Assembly: GCA_018883625.1 (NCBI GenBank)
Contig: JAHLFV010000207.1
Span: forward strand, 1 to 31,158
Length of the DNA: 31,158 nucleotides
From: Candidatus Treponema excrementipullorum
Lineage (GTDB): Bacteria; Spirochaetota; Spirochaetia; Treponematales; Treponemataceae
Direction: 5' to 3'
Shown: positions 1-7,190 of the stretch, in pieces
How positions within the stretch are numbered: the stretch's first letter is position 1
Layout: each line of letters begins with the position of its first letter
Translations under genes and position numbers: made by a program
Notes under the pieces: generated by a model
Told to the model about the DNA's origin: nothing
The model's database searches: none
Seen by the model: the letters and a program-made list of their open reading frames with translations, nothing else

Positions 1-2
1 GT

Positions 3-422
3 ATGATTGGTATGTTTGGAGCAGCTTGTGTTTTGGGTATTGCAGCTATGGGTTCTGCAATTGGTATCGGTGCAGCAGGTCAGGCTGCTATTGGTGCTTG
101 GAAACGTTGTTATATGAATAACAAACCGGCTCCTTTTATCTTGACTGTTTTTGCTGGTGCGCCGCTTACTCAGACCATTTACGGTTTTTTGTTGATGCAG
201 AGTATGATTTCTTCTGAAAGAGACGGTATGTTCCTTTTGGCTTTAGGTATTTTTTCCGGTTTGGCAATAGCTCTTTCTGCCGTTTTTCAGGGAAAAGCTG
301 GTGCTGCCGGTTCTGACGCCTTGGGAGAAACTGGAAAAGGTTTCGTTCAGTACATCATGGTAGTCGGTCTTTGTGAAACAGTTGCTTTGTTTGCCATGGT
401 TTTCTCAATGCTGGTACTGTAA
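3..422 (+). CDS. atpK: V-type ATPase subunit K (proteolipid c-ring), possibly 5'-partial
   Basis: This is the membrane rotor subunit of a V/A-type ATPase, which carries H+ or Na+ through the membrane sector. The protein is almost entirely hydrophobic and consists of two tandem hairpins of the proteolipid fold: a Gly/Ala-rich first helix (residues 1-25), a polar loop with AAIGAWKR, and a second copy with DALGETGKGF in its loop. The ion-binding carboxylate expected in the last helix is Glu125 in GLCETVALF. The ATG at position 3 opens directly in the first helix and only two bases precede it, so the true start may lie outside the window. At 139 residues it is close to the usual length for a two-hairpin K subunit. 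The other V-ATPase genes presumably lie to the left. ispG follows after 17 nt, so the two are probably cotranscribed. Whether the ion is Na+ or H+ cannot be decided by eye. Confidence 0.93.
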   Translation: MIGMFGAACVLGIAAMGSAIGIGAAGQAAIGAWKRCYMNNKPAPFILTVFAGAPLTQTIYGFLLMQSMISSERDGMFLLALGIFSGLAIALSAVFQGKAGAAGSDALGETGKGFVQYIMVVGLCETVALFAMVFSMLVL

Positions 423-439
423 TAAAACGGAGAAATTTT

Positions 440-1531
440 ATGTATAGAACTCGTACTGTGTTTATAGGCGGTGCGGGGAAAACAAACAGATTGGGTATAG
501 GAGGTGATTCTCCTGTATCCATCCAAACTATGTGGAAAGAGGGCATTACCGATGTGTTACACAGTCGAGATGCCCTTTTGTCTGTTGTTGACCGCATTGA
601 AAAATTACAGGCTCTAGGGTGTGATATTCTTCGTTTTGCTGTTCCCGATATGGACAGCGCTGATGCTTTGATTAAGATTGCAGCAGAAACCACTCTGCCT
701 CTTGTAGCTGATATCCATTTTGATTACAAACTGGCATTACGCTGTACAGAGGGTAATATTGCAAAAATCAGAATAAATCCCGGAAATATCGGTGCCCGAG
801 ACAGAGTGGAAGCGGTAGTGAAGGCTTGTAAAGAAACCGGTAAGGCTATACGCATAGGGGTAAATACCGGGAGTCTACCTTTAGATATTGCAGAGCAGGT
901 ACGGGACGGAAAATTATCTCGGGCAGAGGCTTTGGCAGAAACTGCTTTTCGGGAATCAGAAATTTTAGACAGCTTTAATTTTGACCAGTTTATTGTGTCT
1001 ATGAAGGCTTCTTCTGTTGCAGAGACTGTTGATTCAAACAAAGTGTTTGCTTCCAAGTGTGATATTCCTCTGCACATCGGTGTAACGGAAGCAGGACCTT
1101 TGATCGGTGGTATTGTAAAAAGTACATTAGCTTTTGGCGCTTTACTTAAAGAAGGCATTGGCAATACGGTGAGAGTGAGTTTGTCTTCTCCCATGGAAAA
1201 TGAAGTGATTACTGCCAGAGAAATTTTGCGGGAAGTTGGGCTTCGTTCCGGAGGTGTTAAGATAGTATCTTGTCCCCGGTGTGGAAGAAACGGTTTTGAT
1301 GTTCACGGATTTATCAACCGATGGGAAAAAGAATTGCTTTCCATGGACAAGAATATTACTGTCGCTGTTATGGGGTGCGTTGTTAACGGTCCGGGAGAAG
1401 GAAAACATGCAGACATCGGAATTACTGGAGCTGGTGACAAAGTGACAATTTTTAAACACGGAAAAATAGTTCAAACGGTTTCAGCAGATTCTGCCGATAC
1501 TGTATTTAGAAAGGAATTATTAAGTCTGTGA
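440..1531 (+). CDS. ispG: 4-hydroxy-3-methylbut-2-enyl diphosphate synthase (IspG/GcpE)
   Basis: This is the penultimate enzyme of the MEP isoprenoid pathway. It reductively opens methylerythritol cyclodiphosphate to HMBPP using a [4Fe-4S] cluster. The N-terminal TIM-barrel part holds the family stretches VADIHFDYKLAL, KIRINPGNIG and IRIGVNTGSL. The C-terminal cluster domain has all ligands in place: Cys278 and Cys281 in SCPRCGR, Cys313 in MGCVVNGPGEG, and Glu320 four residues after the NGP. The length (363 aa) is typical of the single-domain bacterial type, without the insert seen in chlamydiae and plants. The start ATG has GGAG about 7 nt upstream. The stop overlaps the next gene in GTGA, suggesting translational coupling. 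Its presence means the organism makes isoprenoids by the MEP route. Confidence 0.97.
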   Translation: MYRTRTVFIGGAGKTNRLGIGGDSPVSIQTMWKEGITDVLHSRDALLSVVDRIEKLQALGCDILRFAVPDMDSADALIKIAAETTLPLVADIHFDYKLALRCTEGNIAKIRINPGNIGARDRVEAVVKACKETGKAIRIGVNTGSLPLDIAEQVRDGKLSRAEALAETAFRESEILDSFNFDQFIVSMKASSVAETVDSNKVFASKCDIPLHIGVTEAGPLIGGIVKSTLAFGALLKEGIGNTVRVSLSSPMENEVITAREILREVGLRSGGVKIVSCPRCGRNGFDVHGFINRWEKELLSMDKNITVAVMGCVVNGPGEGKHADIGITGAGDKVTIFKHGKIVQTVSADSADTVFRKELLSL

Positions 1532-2619
1532 TTAACAAGAAGTTTTTTGTTTGCTTATTTTTTTTCGTATATAGTGTCGCTTCTTTTTTTGCCGTGGAAT
1601 TGCCACTCTTCCAAGGTTCTTTGAGGGTTTTGGAGGATGCTCAGTATGCCTACGATTCACGGTCTTATGGTACAGCTCTTAAGTTGGCAGAAGATGCAAA
1701 GTTGTTGCGTAGCCAGGAAGTGGCGGACTATCTTGGTATATTGGATAGAGCTTTAAGTCCTATAGAAGTACGGGATGCAGGAGATGCTATCTCTTCCGTT
1801 ATTTCTGTTTTGAAATTTCGTGAAGTTTATGATGCCATAGATTTAATTCAATATGTAGTCGAGTTAAAAGGTGTTGAGTATTTTAATAATTCTGTATCCA
1901 AAGTGCGGGAGTACATAGCATCCAAAGAAATCATTCCTGAAGCAGCCTATCTTATTGCAAAAGTATATCAAATTGAAGGCGAGTATGATTTGTCTGTGCA
2001 ATACTATACTTATGCTTGGGAGAATAGCGCTGTCTTAGAAATTCCTGATTCAAAATACGACATCTTGTATGATCTGGCTGAATTGTCTTATAGTTTTAAT
2101 AAATTGGAAGAAGCTGAAAAGGCCTTGCTACTTATAGTAGCTGATGATCCGTATTATACTAATAAGAATTTTGTTGCAGCTGTGTATAGTTCAATTAAAC
2201 GGGGTTACGGTGTAGATAAAGTTTTTGACTTATATCGAACGGATTGTTATCGGTCTACGTCTGCCTTTTTTAAATTGGCTGATTTATATCAAGAGCAGGG
2301 GCGATTGGAGGAAGCCTTTGAGTCAGATCTCTTTGGTATATTAACCGCTTTTACTAGAATTAATGAGGTTTTGAGTGATCGGTCGGTAGTTTTCAAATAT
2401 ACGGGTCTAAAAAACTTATTGGAAACAGCTATGAAAAACAGAGAAATAAGTGATTGGACTGTTGATATAGGTTTTTGGCACTCTTTATATATGTTAGGTG
2501 AATTAGCGGATACAATTTATCCTGAAAATAAAGATTTTGGCGAAACTATTTTTGAGTCTCTGTCTGTGGCTCCAGAATCCTATTGGGTAGAATTGGCAGA
2601 TATCAGATTAAAAAAATAA
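1528..2619 (+). CDS. Secreted helical-repeat (TPR-like) protein of unknown function
   Basis: I do not recognise a named gene. The protein (363 aa) begins at a GTG that overlaps the ispG stop by 4 nt. It has a clear signal peptide: Lys3-Lys4, then a Phe/Val-rich core to about residue 20, with cleavage probably near SFFAVE. The rest is rich in Tyr, Leu, Ala and Glu with an SLKA-like helical periodicity. Segments such as AYLIAKVYQIEGEYDLSVQY and YDLAELSYSFNKLEEAEKAL (about residues 145-215), and later FKLADLYQEQGRLEEAF, read as degenerate TPR units. It is therefore probably a periplasmic scaffold. I recall an uncharacterised gene downstream of gcpE in Treponema pallidum as well, which would make this a conserved neighbour, but I could not check it. 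A terminator follows 21 nt after the stop. Confidence 0.75.
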   Translation: MINKKFFVCLFFFVYSVASFFAVELPLFQGSLRVLEDAQYAYDSRSYGTALKLAEDAKLLRSQEVADYLGILDRALSPIEVRDAGDAISSVISVLKFREVYDAIDLIQYVVELKGVEYFNNSVSKVREYIASKEIIPEAAYLIAKVYQIEGEYDLSVQYYTYAWENSAVLEIPDSKYDILYDLAELSYSFNKLEEAEKALLLIVADDPYYTNKNFVAAVYSSIKRGYGVDKVFDLYRTDCYRSTSAFFKLADLYQEQGRLEEAFESDLFGILTAFTRINEVLSDRSVVFKYTGLKNLLETAMKNREISDWTVDIGFWHSLYMLGELADTIYPENKDFGETIFESLSVAPESYWVELADIRLKK

Positions 2620-2640
2620 AATACATGTACAGTAAGTTAC

Positions 2641-2690
2641 GCCTTTGAGAAAGTCTTTCAGCTTTAGGAAAAAATCTCAAAGGCTTTTTT
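2641..2690 (+). terminator. Rho-independent terminator of the atpK-ispG transcript
   Basis: A perfect 10-bp stem (GCCTTTGAGA, 2641-2650, with TCTCAAAGGC, 2675-2684) encloses a 24-nt loop that can fold a smaller AAAG/CTTT stem. It is followed at once by six T residues (2685-2690). It lies 21 nt after the preceding stop. No T-run follows on the minus strand, so it works in the + direction only. The next 88 nt up to the stop of the minus-strand barrel gene show nothing recognisable. Confidence 0.9.
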
Positions 2691-2778
2691 ACAAATGATG
2701 GAAAGAGCAAAATCAATACGATAGAAGTCCTAGAAGGTGAAGCACATATTAGCTACTGTATTTTTTACGAATGATTTA

Positions 2779-4362
2779 TTAGTAAAACAAACCAATACCG
2801 ACTTCTATTTCCGGTCCACGTTTTGTTCTCCACTCTTGCTTGAAAATGCGAGAACTTATGTCTATACCAATGCTTCCTCTCACTTGAATACTACGCATTT
2901 TGTTAGGATATAGGATTATTTCTCCACCAGCTGTGTAAAATCCTTCCTTAACTATATCTATGAATTTACCTGTACTGGGTTTGTATAAAGCCATATCTAT
3001 AAAAGGGGCAAATTGCAATTCAAAGTCAAAGATTCTAAACCAAGAGGGCATTGGTTTTTTAAATAGAGCTTCTCCCCAGCCACACCAATCTGTTTGTACA
3101 ACTTTAATTGGCATGTCAAAATTGAAAATAAAGCCAATAGGTTGTTCTCCTCTGCCACCGTTATTTTCTTCCGCATCAAAAACACCTCTCAGTTTTTCTG
3201 TCATGGAGGAGGTGGTTGTAAACTGCTGAGTTATTATGTTGTAATGGGTAAAAAATTCTGTTCTGGCAGCGAAGGCAACATATTTTGTGTTATAATATCC
3301 TTCCATTTTCAGAGAATGTCTTGTGTCAAAATCATTTTTGAAGAAATTATATTGATATGCTTGGGTAAAGGTTACATCGAATCCTCTGCGGAAATTACCC
3401 ATCCAGTTCACCTTTCCAAGAGTAAAATTGTATCCAAAATCAAGAATGGGACCCACCAAGTCAGGATCCTGCATACCGTCTAAATCCCAGTTGTAGGTTA
3501 CAGATGTTAAAGGGGTCAATACTAGGTTACCGGCAACTGTGTCTGTTTTAAGAATTATTATGGGAGCACTTAACTGTACAAACTCTGTACCATATATGTA
3601 ATCGCCATATATTCTTTTTTCTGGATCTATAGTCATAATTTGTTTTGCGTCTACTTTTAATTCTACTGGTCCAAAATCATAGGATATGCCAAAAGTTCCC
3701 GCCATATCAAAGCTAGGACTATCTGCACCTATCGTATACAAAATATTGGTATCTGTACCGGCATAAGAGTGGAAAATCCCTAGAGGAAATGGAACTTTAA
3801 ATTCTATCCCTGCTCCTATTTTATTGGTTTTTCCCTCATCCTCTTGAAGAAATAGGAGTTCAAAATCCAATGGTGACATAGAGCCTAAAAAGTTATAATC
3901 CTTTACTTTTATTTTGAGCGTTACCCCTGTATTGGAATCATACCGCGGATAAGGAATAGGAATAATATTCCACGTGTCTTTTGCAGTTATATGCAATGTT
4001 ACGGGTAAAATCGAAGTTTCTTGCACATCTTCGGTTACTCCTGTACCGTCTGTTTCTTCTGTGTTTTGGGGTATTTCTGTGTTATCCGAGCTGTTGTAGG
4101 CACCTGTTACTTCATAAATAACAGTTCCGGTTTCCAAAACCCGCTGATCTGTTAATCTTTGTTTTATTTCTGCAACATAGTTTTGCAGTTCTTTTTCCGA
4201 AGTGAATATTCTGTTGTAATCTATGTTTAATGCTTTTTCCAAGGAATATTCCTTGGTTCTTCCATCAATGTTATAAACAACATTTTTAATTTGGTATTGC
4301 TCTGTCCAAAGTAGTGTTAAACAACAAAACATATATGGAACAAGCAGTAAAGACTTTTTCAC
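2779..4362 (-). CDS. Predicted outer-membrane beta-barrel protein with POTRA-like N-terminus
   Basis: The 527-aa protein has a signal peptide (MKKSLLLVPYMFCCLTLLW) and then about 80 residues that look like a POTRA domain: KNVVYNIDGRTKEYSLEKAL, an amphipathic helix around TSEKELQNYVAEIKQRL, and a closing strand. An acidic Thr/Glu-rich linker follows (about 107-125), then a strand with VTLHITAKDTWNIIPIPYPRY. From about residue 145 there are alternating hydrophobic/aromatic strands to the end, and the protein finishes in EVGIGLFY, an aromatic C-terminus typical of barrels recognised by the BAM machinery. This arrangement resembles the BamA/TamA/surface-antigen superfamily, but with only one evident POTRA. 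The start is a GTG with a strong AGGAGG 5 nt upstream (4368-4373). It lies 38 nt downstream of nrdR and may share its transcript. Function is unknown; outer-membrane assembly or a treponeme-specific barrel are both possible. Confidence 0.72.
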   Translation of the reverse strand: MKKSLLLVPYMFCCLTLLWTEQYQIKNVVYNIDGRTKEYSLEKALNIDYNRIFTSEKELQNYVAEIKQRLTDQRVLETGTVIYEVTGAYNSSDNTEIPQNTEETDGTGVTEDVQETSILPVTLHITAKDTWNIIPIPYPRYDSNTGVTLKIKVKDYNFLGSMSPLDFELLFLQEDEGKTNKIGAGIEFKVPFPLGIFHSYAGTDTNILYTIGADSPSFDMAGTFGISYDFGPVELKVDAKQIMTIDPEKRIYGDYIYGTEFVQLSAPIIILKTDTVAGNLVLTPLTSVTYNWDLDGMQDPDLVGPILDFGYNFTLGKVNWMGNFRRGFDVTFTQAYQYNFFKNDFDTRHSLKMEGYYNTKYVAFAARTEFFTHYNIITQQFTTTSSMTEKLRGVFDAEENNGGRGEQPIGFIFNFDMPIKVVQTDWCGWGEALFKKPMPSWFRIFDFELQFAPFIDMALYKPSTGKFIDIVKEGFYTAGGEIILYPNKMRSIQVRGSIGIDISSRIFKQEWRTKRGPEIEVGIGLFY

Positions 4363-4400
4363 AGTGTCCTCCTAGTAAAGGCTGTAGTGATCTTACGGTT

Positions 4401-4868
4401 TTACTGGTGTTTTTTTTGTTCTATTTTGTTTACTTCAGTAATAAATTCTTCCAAGTTTTCAAAATGTCTGTAAACAGATGCAAAACGAATATAGGCTACT
4501 TTATCGATTTTATACAACTTTTCCAAAACCATTTCCCCCAGTTCTGCAGTGGGAATCTCCCGAGAACTTTTCCCCTTAATAAAAGCGGCATCTTCTATCT
4601 CAGAAATTAAATTCTCTGTCATCATAGCCGATACGGGACGTTTTTCCAGTGCTCTGGAAATGCCTTTCTCTAACTTACTGCGATCAAAGGGTTGGCGTCT
4701 TCCATCACGTTTTACAACCATAAAAGGTTTTTCTTCTATTCTCTCATAGCTGGTAAATCGATAACCGCAACTGATACACTCCCGTCGTCGACGGATACTT
4801 TCTCCTGTTCCTAAGGTTCGGGACTCTATAACTTTGTCATCAAGACTACCACAGTAAGGACATCGCAT
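4401..4868 (-). CDS. nrdR: Transcriptional repressor NrdR
   Basis: NrdR is a zinc-ribbon/ATP-cone repressor that senses ATP and dATP and shuts off ribonucleotide reductase genes. The zinc ribbon has its four cysteines at positions 3, 6, 31 and 34 (MRCPYC and CISCGYRFTSYE). The SRTLGTGESIRRRREC stretch between them is the family hallmark. The ATP-cone runs from about residue 49 (VVKRDGRRQPFDRSKLEKGI) to about 140 (VAYIRFASVYRHFENLEEF). The 155-aa length is typical. No nrd gene or obvious NrdR box lies in this window, so its targets are elsewhere. The start ATG has only a weak GAG-type ribosome site, but a good promoter lies 22 nt upstream (4890-4918). Confidence 0.96.
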   Translation of the reverse strand: MRCPYCGSLDDKVIESRTLGTGESIRRRRECISCGYRFTSYERIEEKPFMVVKRDGRRQPFDRSKLEKGISRALEKRPVSAMMTENLISEIEDAAFIKGKSSREIPTAELGEMVLEKLYKIDKVAYIRFASVYRHFENLEEFITEVNKIEQKKHQ

Positions 4869-4889
4869 TTTTTTTCTCTTTATGTGCTA

Positions 4890-4918
4890 ATAATACTGCA
4901 ATATGGATTTTATCGCAA
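4890..4918 (-). promoter_or_regulatory. Sigma-70-type promoter for nrdR
   Basis: On the minus strand: -35 TTGCGA (4913-4918), a 17-nt spacer and -10 TATTAT (4890-4895). It points into nrdR with a predicted leader of about 15 nt. It sits in the 65-nt gap between bioY and nrdR, so nrdR and the barrel gene need not depend on the lnt-bioY transcript. Confidence 0.6.
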
Positions 4919-4933
4919 GGGACGCTACCTTCA

Positions 4934-5524
4934 TTAAAGATATGGGGCTATCTTCTTTCTTAAAAAAGCGAAAATAGGGACACAAAGCACTATTTTACCA
5001 AGATCCCAAAAAATATAAGGAAAGAAGCACTGTTCCAATGCTTGGTTAAAGCTACTGCCTGTAATTTTTCTGAAAAACAGTATTCCCGGTATATACATAA
5101 ATACAAGACCGATAAGAGCTGCTAACAGTAACTTTAGAATGCTGTTTTTTGAAAAAGTTTTTTCCTCCTGCTTTGGTTTTCCTGCTACAAAACCTGCAAA
5201 TAGAGCTGCAAAAAAATATCCTGCTAAAAATCCTCCTGAAGGGCCGGTGATAGCTGTCATGCTTCCCACGGAACTGCTAATAATACCTATACTTCCACTA
5301 TGGCCGGGAAAGACAGGTAATCCCAATACTCCCATCGTCAGAAAAATACCTACAGAAGCAGCTCCTTGAGGGAAACCTAGCAATAAACCTGCCCCTAATG
5401 CCACACAATTTTGAATGACAAAGGGTAGAGAACCTGAACTTGCAGGAAAAGATATAAAAGCGGAAAAGGCTATTACGGCAGAGTAGGTTACCATATAGAG
5501 GGAATGTTTTGAGTTTTTAATCAT
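4934..5524 (-). CDS. bioY: Biotin transporter substrate-binding subunit BioY (ECF S-component)
   Basis: BioY is the membrane S-component that captures biotin, alone or with an ECF energising module. The 196-aa sequence has about six hydrophobic helices and the BioY core: QNCVALGAGLLLGFPQGAAS, then LTMGVLGLPVFPGHSGSIG, then TGPSGGFLAGYFFAALFAG. The GLPVFPG and GPSGGFL(A)G elements line the biotin pocket in the family. A C-terminal WDLGKIVL helix also matches. Its start overlaps the lnt stop by 8 nt, so it is translationally coupled to lnt. No EcfA or EcfT gene is nearby, so any shared energising module must be elsewhere. No biotin biosynthesis genes are seen, which fits a scavenging life. Confidence 0.93.
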   Translation of the reverse strand: MIKNSKHSLYMVTYSAVIAFSAFISFPASSGSLPFVIQNCVALGAGLLLGFPQGAASVGIFLTMGVLGLPVFPGHSGSIGIISSSVGSMTAITGPSGGFLAGYFFAALFAGFVAGKPKQEEKTFSKNSILKLLLAALIGLVFMYIPGILFFRKITGSSFNQALEQCFFPYIFWDLGKIVLCVPIFAFLRKKIAPYL

Positions 5525-7133
5525 ACTTGATCCGAATTAAAATTACGCAAGCGGCAGTAATTAAAGTCAACAGAATAGGAAACCACTCACCTAAACGATA
5601 ATATAAAGTTTCTGTCCTTTTGTATACGGGTATGTTTGTATTTAAATATAACGATTCAAAAAGTGGTAAATCTGCTATGACTTTTCCTCGGGGATCTACC
5701 ACAACTGTATATCCTGAATTAGTAGAACGAACCAAAGTTGTACGGAATTCTATTGCCCGAAAAACCGAAATAACAAAGTGCTGATATTCTGCGGAATTCG
5801 TCCTTGACCAAGAATCATTTGTCAGATTGACAAAAACTTCACTGCCTGCTTTGTAAAGTTGTCGGCATATGTCGGGAAAGGCATCCTCAAAACAGATGGG
5901 GGTACTGATTTTAACTGTTTGATTTGACTCTAGGGGAATTTCAAAAAGATTATATCGGGTTCCAGCCATCCAGCCGCTGGAAAAACCTATCAAACTTTCC
6001 AAAAAATCCCGTACCCAAGGATATTCTGTTCCGGGAACAGCCTCAGCAAAGGGTACCAAATGAATTTTTGCATAGTAATCCTGTACTTGGGCATGTTGAT
6101 CTATGTATAAGACTCCATTGGAAAACAACCCCTCTTCACTGTTTATGGTAATGGGAGAACCAATTAAAAAAGGGACCTGCATTCTTTCAATGAACGGATA
6201 CAACCCTTCCTGAAAAGGCACATAGGTATAGTAAGTCTGTGCTTCCGGGTGGGCGTATGAGAGCACTGTTTCGCTCCATACTACCACATCGGGTTTTACG
6301 CCGGAATTTTTCAGAGACTTTTCTATGGCTTTTTCGGTTAGGCGTTGAGCTTGCATAATGGATGCTTCCCCTTCCGTGGAACTCCAAGAATCTCCATTAT
6401 GCTGTACTAAAGTTGCCTTGAGAAATTTTTGAGGAACACGAGGATATGTATATTGGAAAGCTCCGTAGATAACCGAACAACAAAATAGTGAAATACACAA
6501 TCCTGCTGTCCATTTGTAATCATAAAATAAGGTTTTTCCGTAAAAAAAGCCTGTATGACAAAGAAGGTAGACACCTTCGCCAACAACTGCGGAGAAAAGG
6601 GCAAACAAAAAAGTAATTCCCCAAGTTCCCGTGATATCAGCAATTTGAATGATTAAAGGCCATTTATATGAGGACATAAGAATTGTTCCCCAAGGATACC
6701 CTAAAAAACCTTTAGATTTTGAAACTTCATATAAGGTCCAAACAACGGCAAAAAACAGGACAGAGAGAACGGGTGTTGTTTTTGTAAAAATACTTCCACG
6801 TTTCTTTGCTCGTCCTACAAAAAAATACAGCAAAGTACCGAATGCAGTTCCGATAATACAAGTACCTAAGGCAGAAGCCCCCAAAGTAAAAATAGCGTAC
6901 CCTTGAAAGAAACCCAACCAAAAACTTGAAAGAAGATGGGTAATCAAAACCTGAAGACCTGTCAGCAGGGCTGCTTCTCCGTATGAATCGGCCTTTCTGA
7001 TAGCCAAATACAGAGGAACCAAAGCAAAAATACCTAAAAATGGAGATCCTAGAGGAAGAAGTTCATTTTGTAAAGCCAGAGAAAAGATAAAGGCAGAAAA
7101 AATTGCATAGAAAACTTGTAAAAATCTTCTCAT
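5517..7133 (-). CDS. lnt: Apolipoprotein N-acyltransferase Lnt
   Basis: Lnt N-acylates the terminal diacylglyceryl-cysteine of lipoproteins in the inner membrane. The N-terminal third (to about residue 220) has about seven membrane segments. The nitrilase-like periplasmic domain follows with the Glu-Lys-Cys triad readable: Glu288 in VVWSETVLS, Lys356 in YYAKIHLVPFAE, and Cys414 in TPICFEDAFP. The NLTNDSW motif after the cysteine is also diagnostic. A final membrane helix closes the protein (WFPILLTLITAACVILIRI). At 538 aa it is slightly longer than the E. coli enzyme. There is no ribosome-binding site before the ATG, and the only visible promoter would give a leader of a few nucleotides, so the message may be leaderless. 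Full Lnt implies triacylated lipoproteins, including pstS in this window. Confidence 0.95.
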   Translation of the reverse strand: MRRFLQVFYAIFSAFIFSLALQNELLPLGSPFLGIFALVPLYLAIRKADSYGEAALLTGLQVLITHLLSSFWLGFFQGYAIFTLGASALGTCIIGTAFGTLLYFFVGRAKKRGSIFTKTTPVLSVLFFAVVWTLYEVSKSKGFLGYPWGTILMSSYKWPLIIQIADITGTWGITFLFALFSAVVGEGVYLLCHTGFFYGKTLFYDYKWTAGLCISLFCCSVIYGAFQYTYPRVPQKFLKATLVQHNGDSWSSTEGEASIMQAQRLTEKAIEKSLKNSGVKPDVVVWSETVLSYAHPEAQTYYTYVPFQEGLYPFIERMQVPFLIGSPITINSEEGLFSNGVLYIDQHAQVQDYYAKIHLVPFAEAVPGTEYPWVRDFLESLIGFSSGWMAGTRYNLFEIPLESNQTVKISTPICFEDAFPDICRQLYKAGSEVFVNLTNDSWSRTNSAEYQHFVISVFRAIEFRTTLVRSTNSGYTVVVDPRGKVIADLPLFESLYLNTNIPVYKRTETLYYRLGEWFPILLTLITAACVILIRIKYD

Positions 7134-7144
7134 TATATTATTAT
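7116..7144 (+). promoter_or_regulatory. Promoter for the GalK-family kinase gene, overlapping the lnt promoter
   Basis: On the + strand: TTGTAA (7116-7121), a 17-nt spacer and TATTAT (7139-7144). Transcription would begin near 7151, about 40 nt before the ATG at 7191. This is one reason to prefer 7191 over the TTG at 7158. Its -10 shares two bases with the divergent lnt -10, so the two promoters probably exclude each other. Confidence 0.5.
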
Positions 7145-7171
7145 TCTAGCAGTATTTTTGGCTTTACGCAA
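7143..7171 (-). promoter_or_regulatory. Sigma-70-type promoter for lnt-bioY
   Basis: On the minus strand: TTGCGT (7166-7171), a 17-nt spacer and TAGAAT (7143-7148). Initiation about 7 nt after the -10 would fall near 7136, only about 3 nt before the lnt ATG. No Shine-Dalgarno sequence is present in that stretch. Confidence 0.6.
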
Positions 7172-7190
7172 GATTTACGGTTTGGATTTT

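Noticed and set aside
3094..3483. A 129-codon + strand ORF opposite the barrel gene
   Set aside because: It lies wholly antisense to a gene with signal peptide and barrel pattern, has no ribosome site and a low-complexity, unfamily-like peptide.
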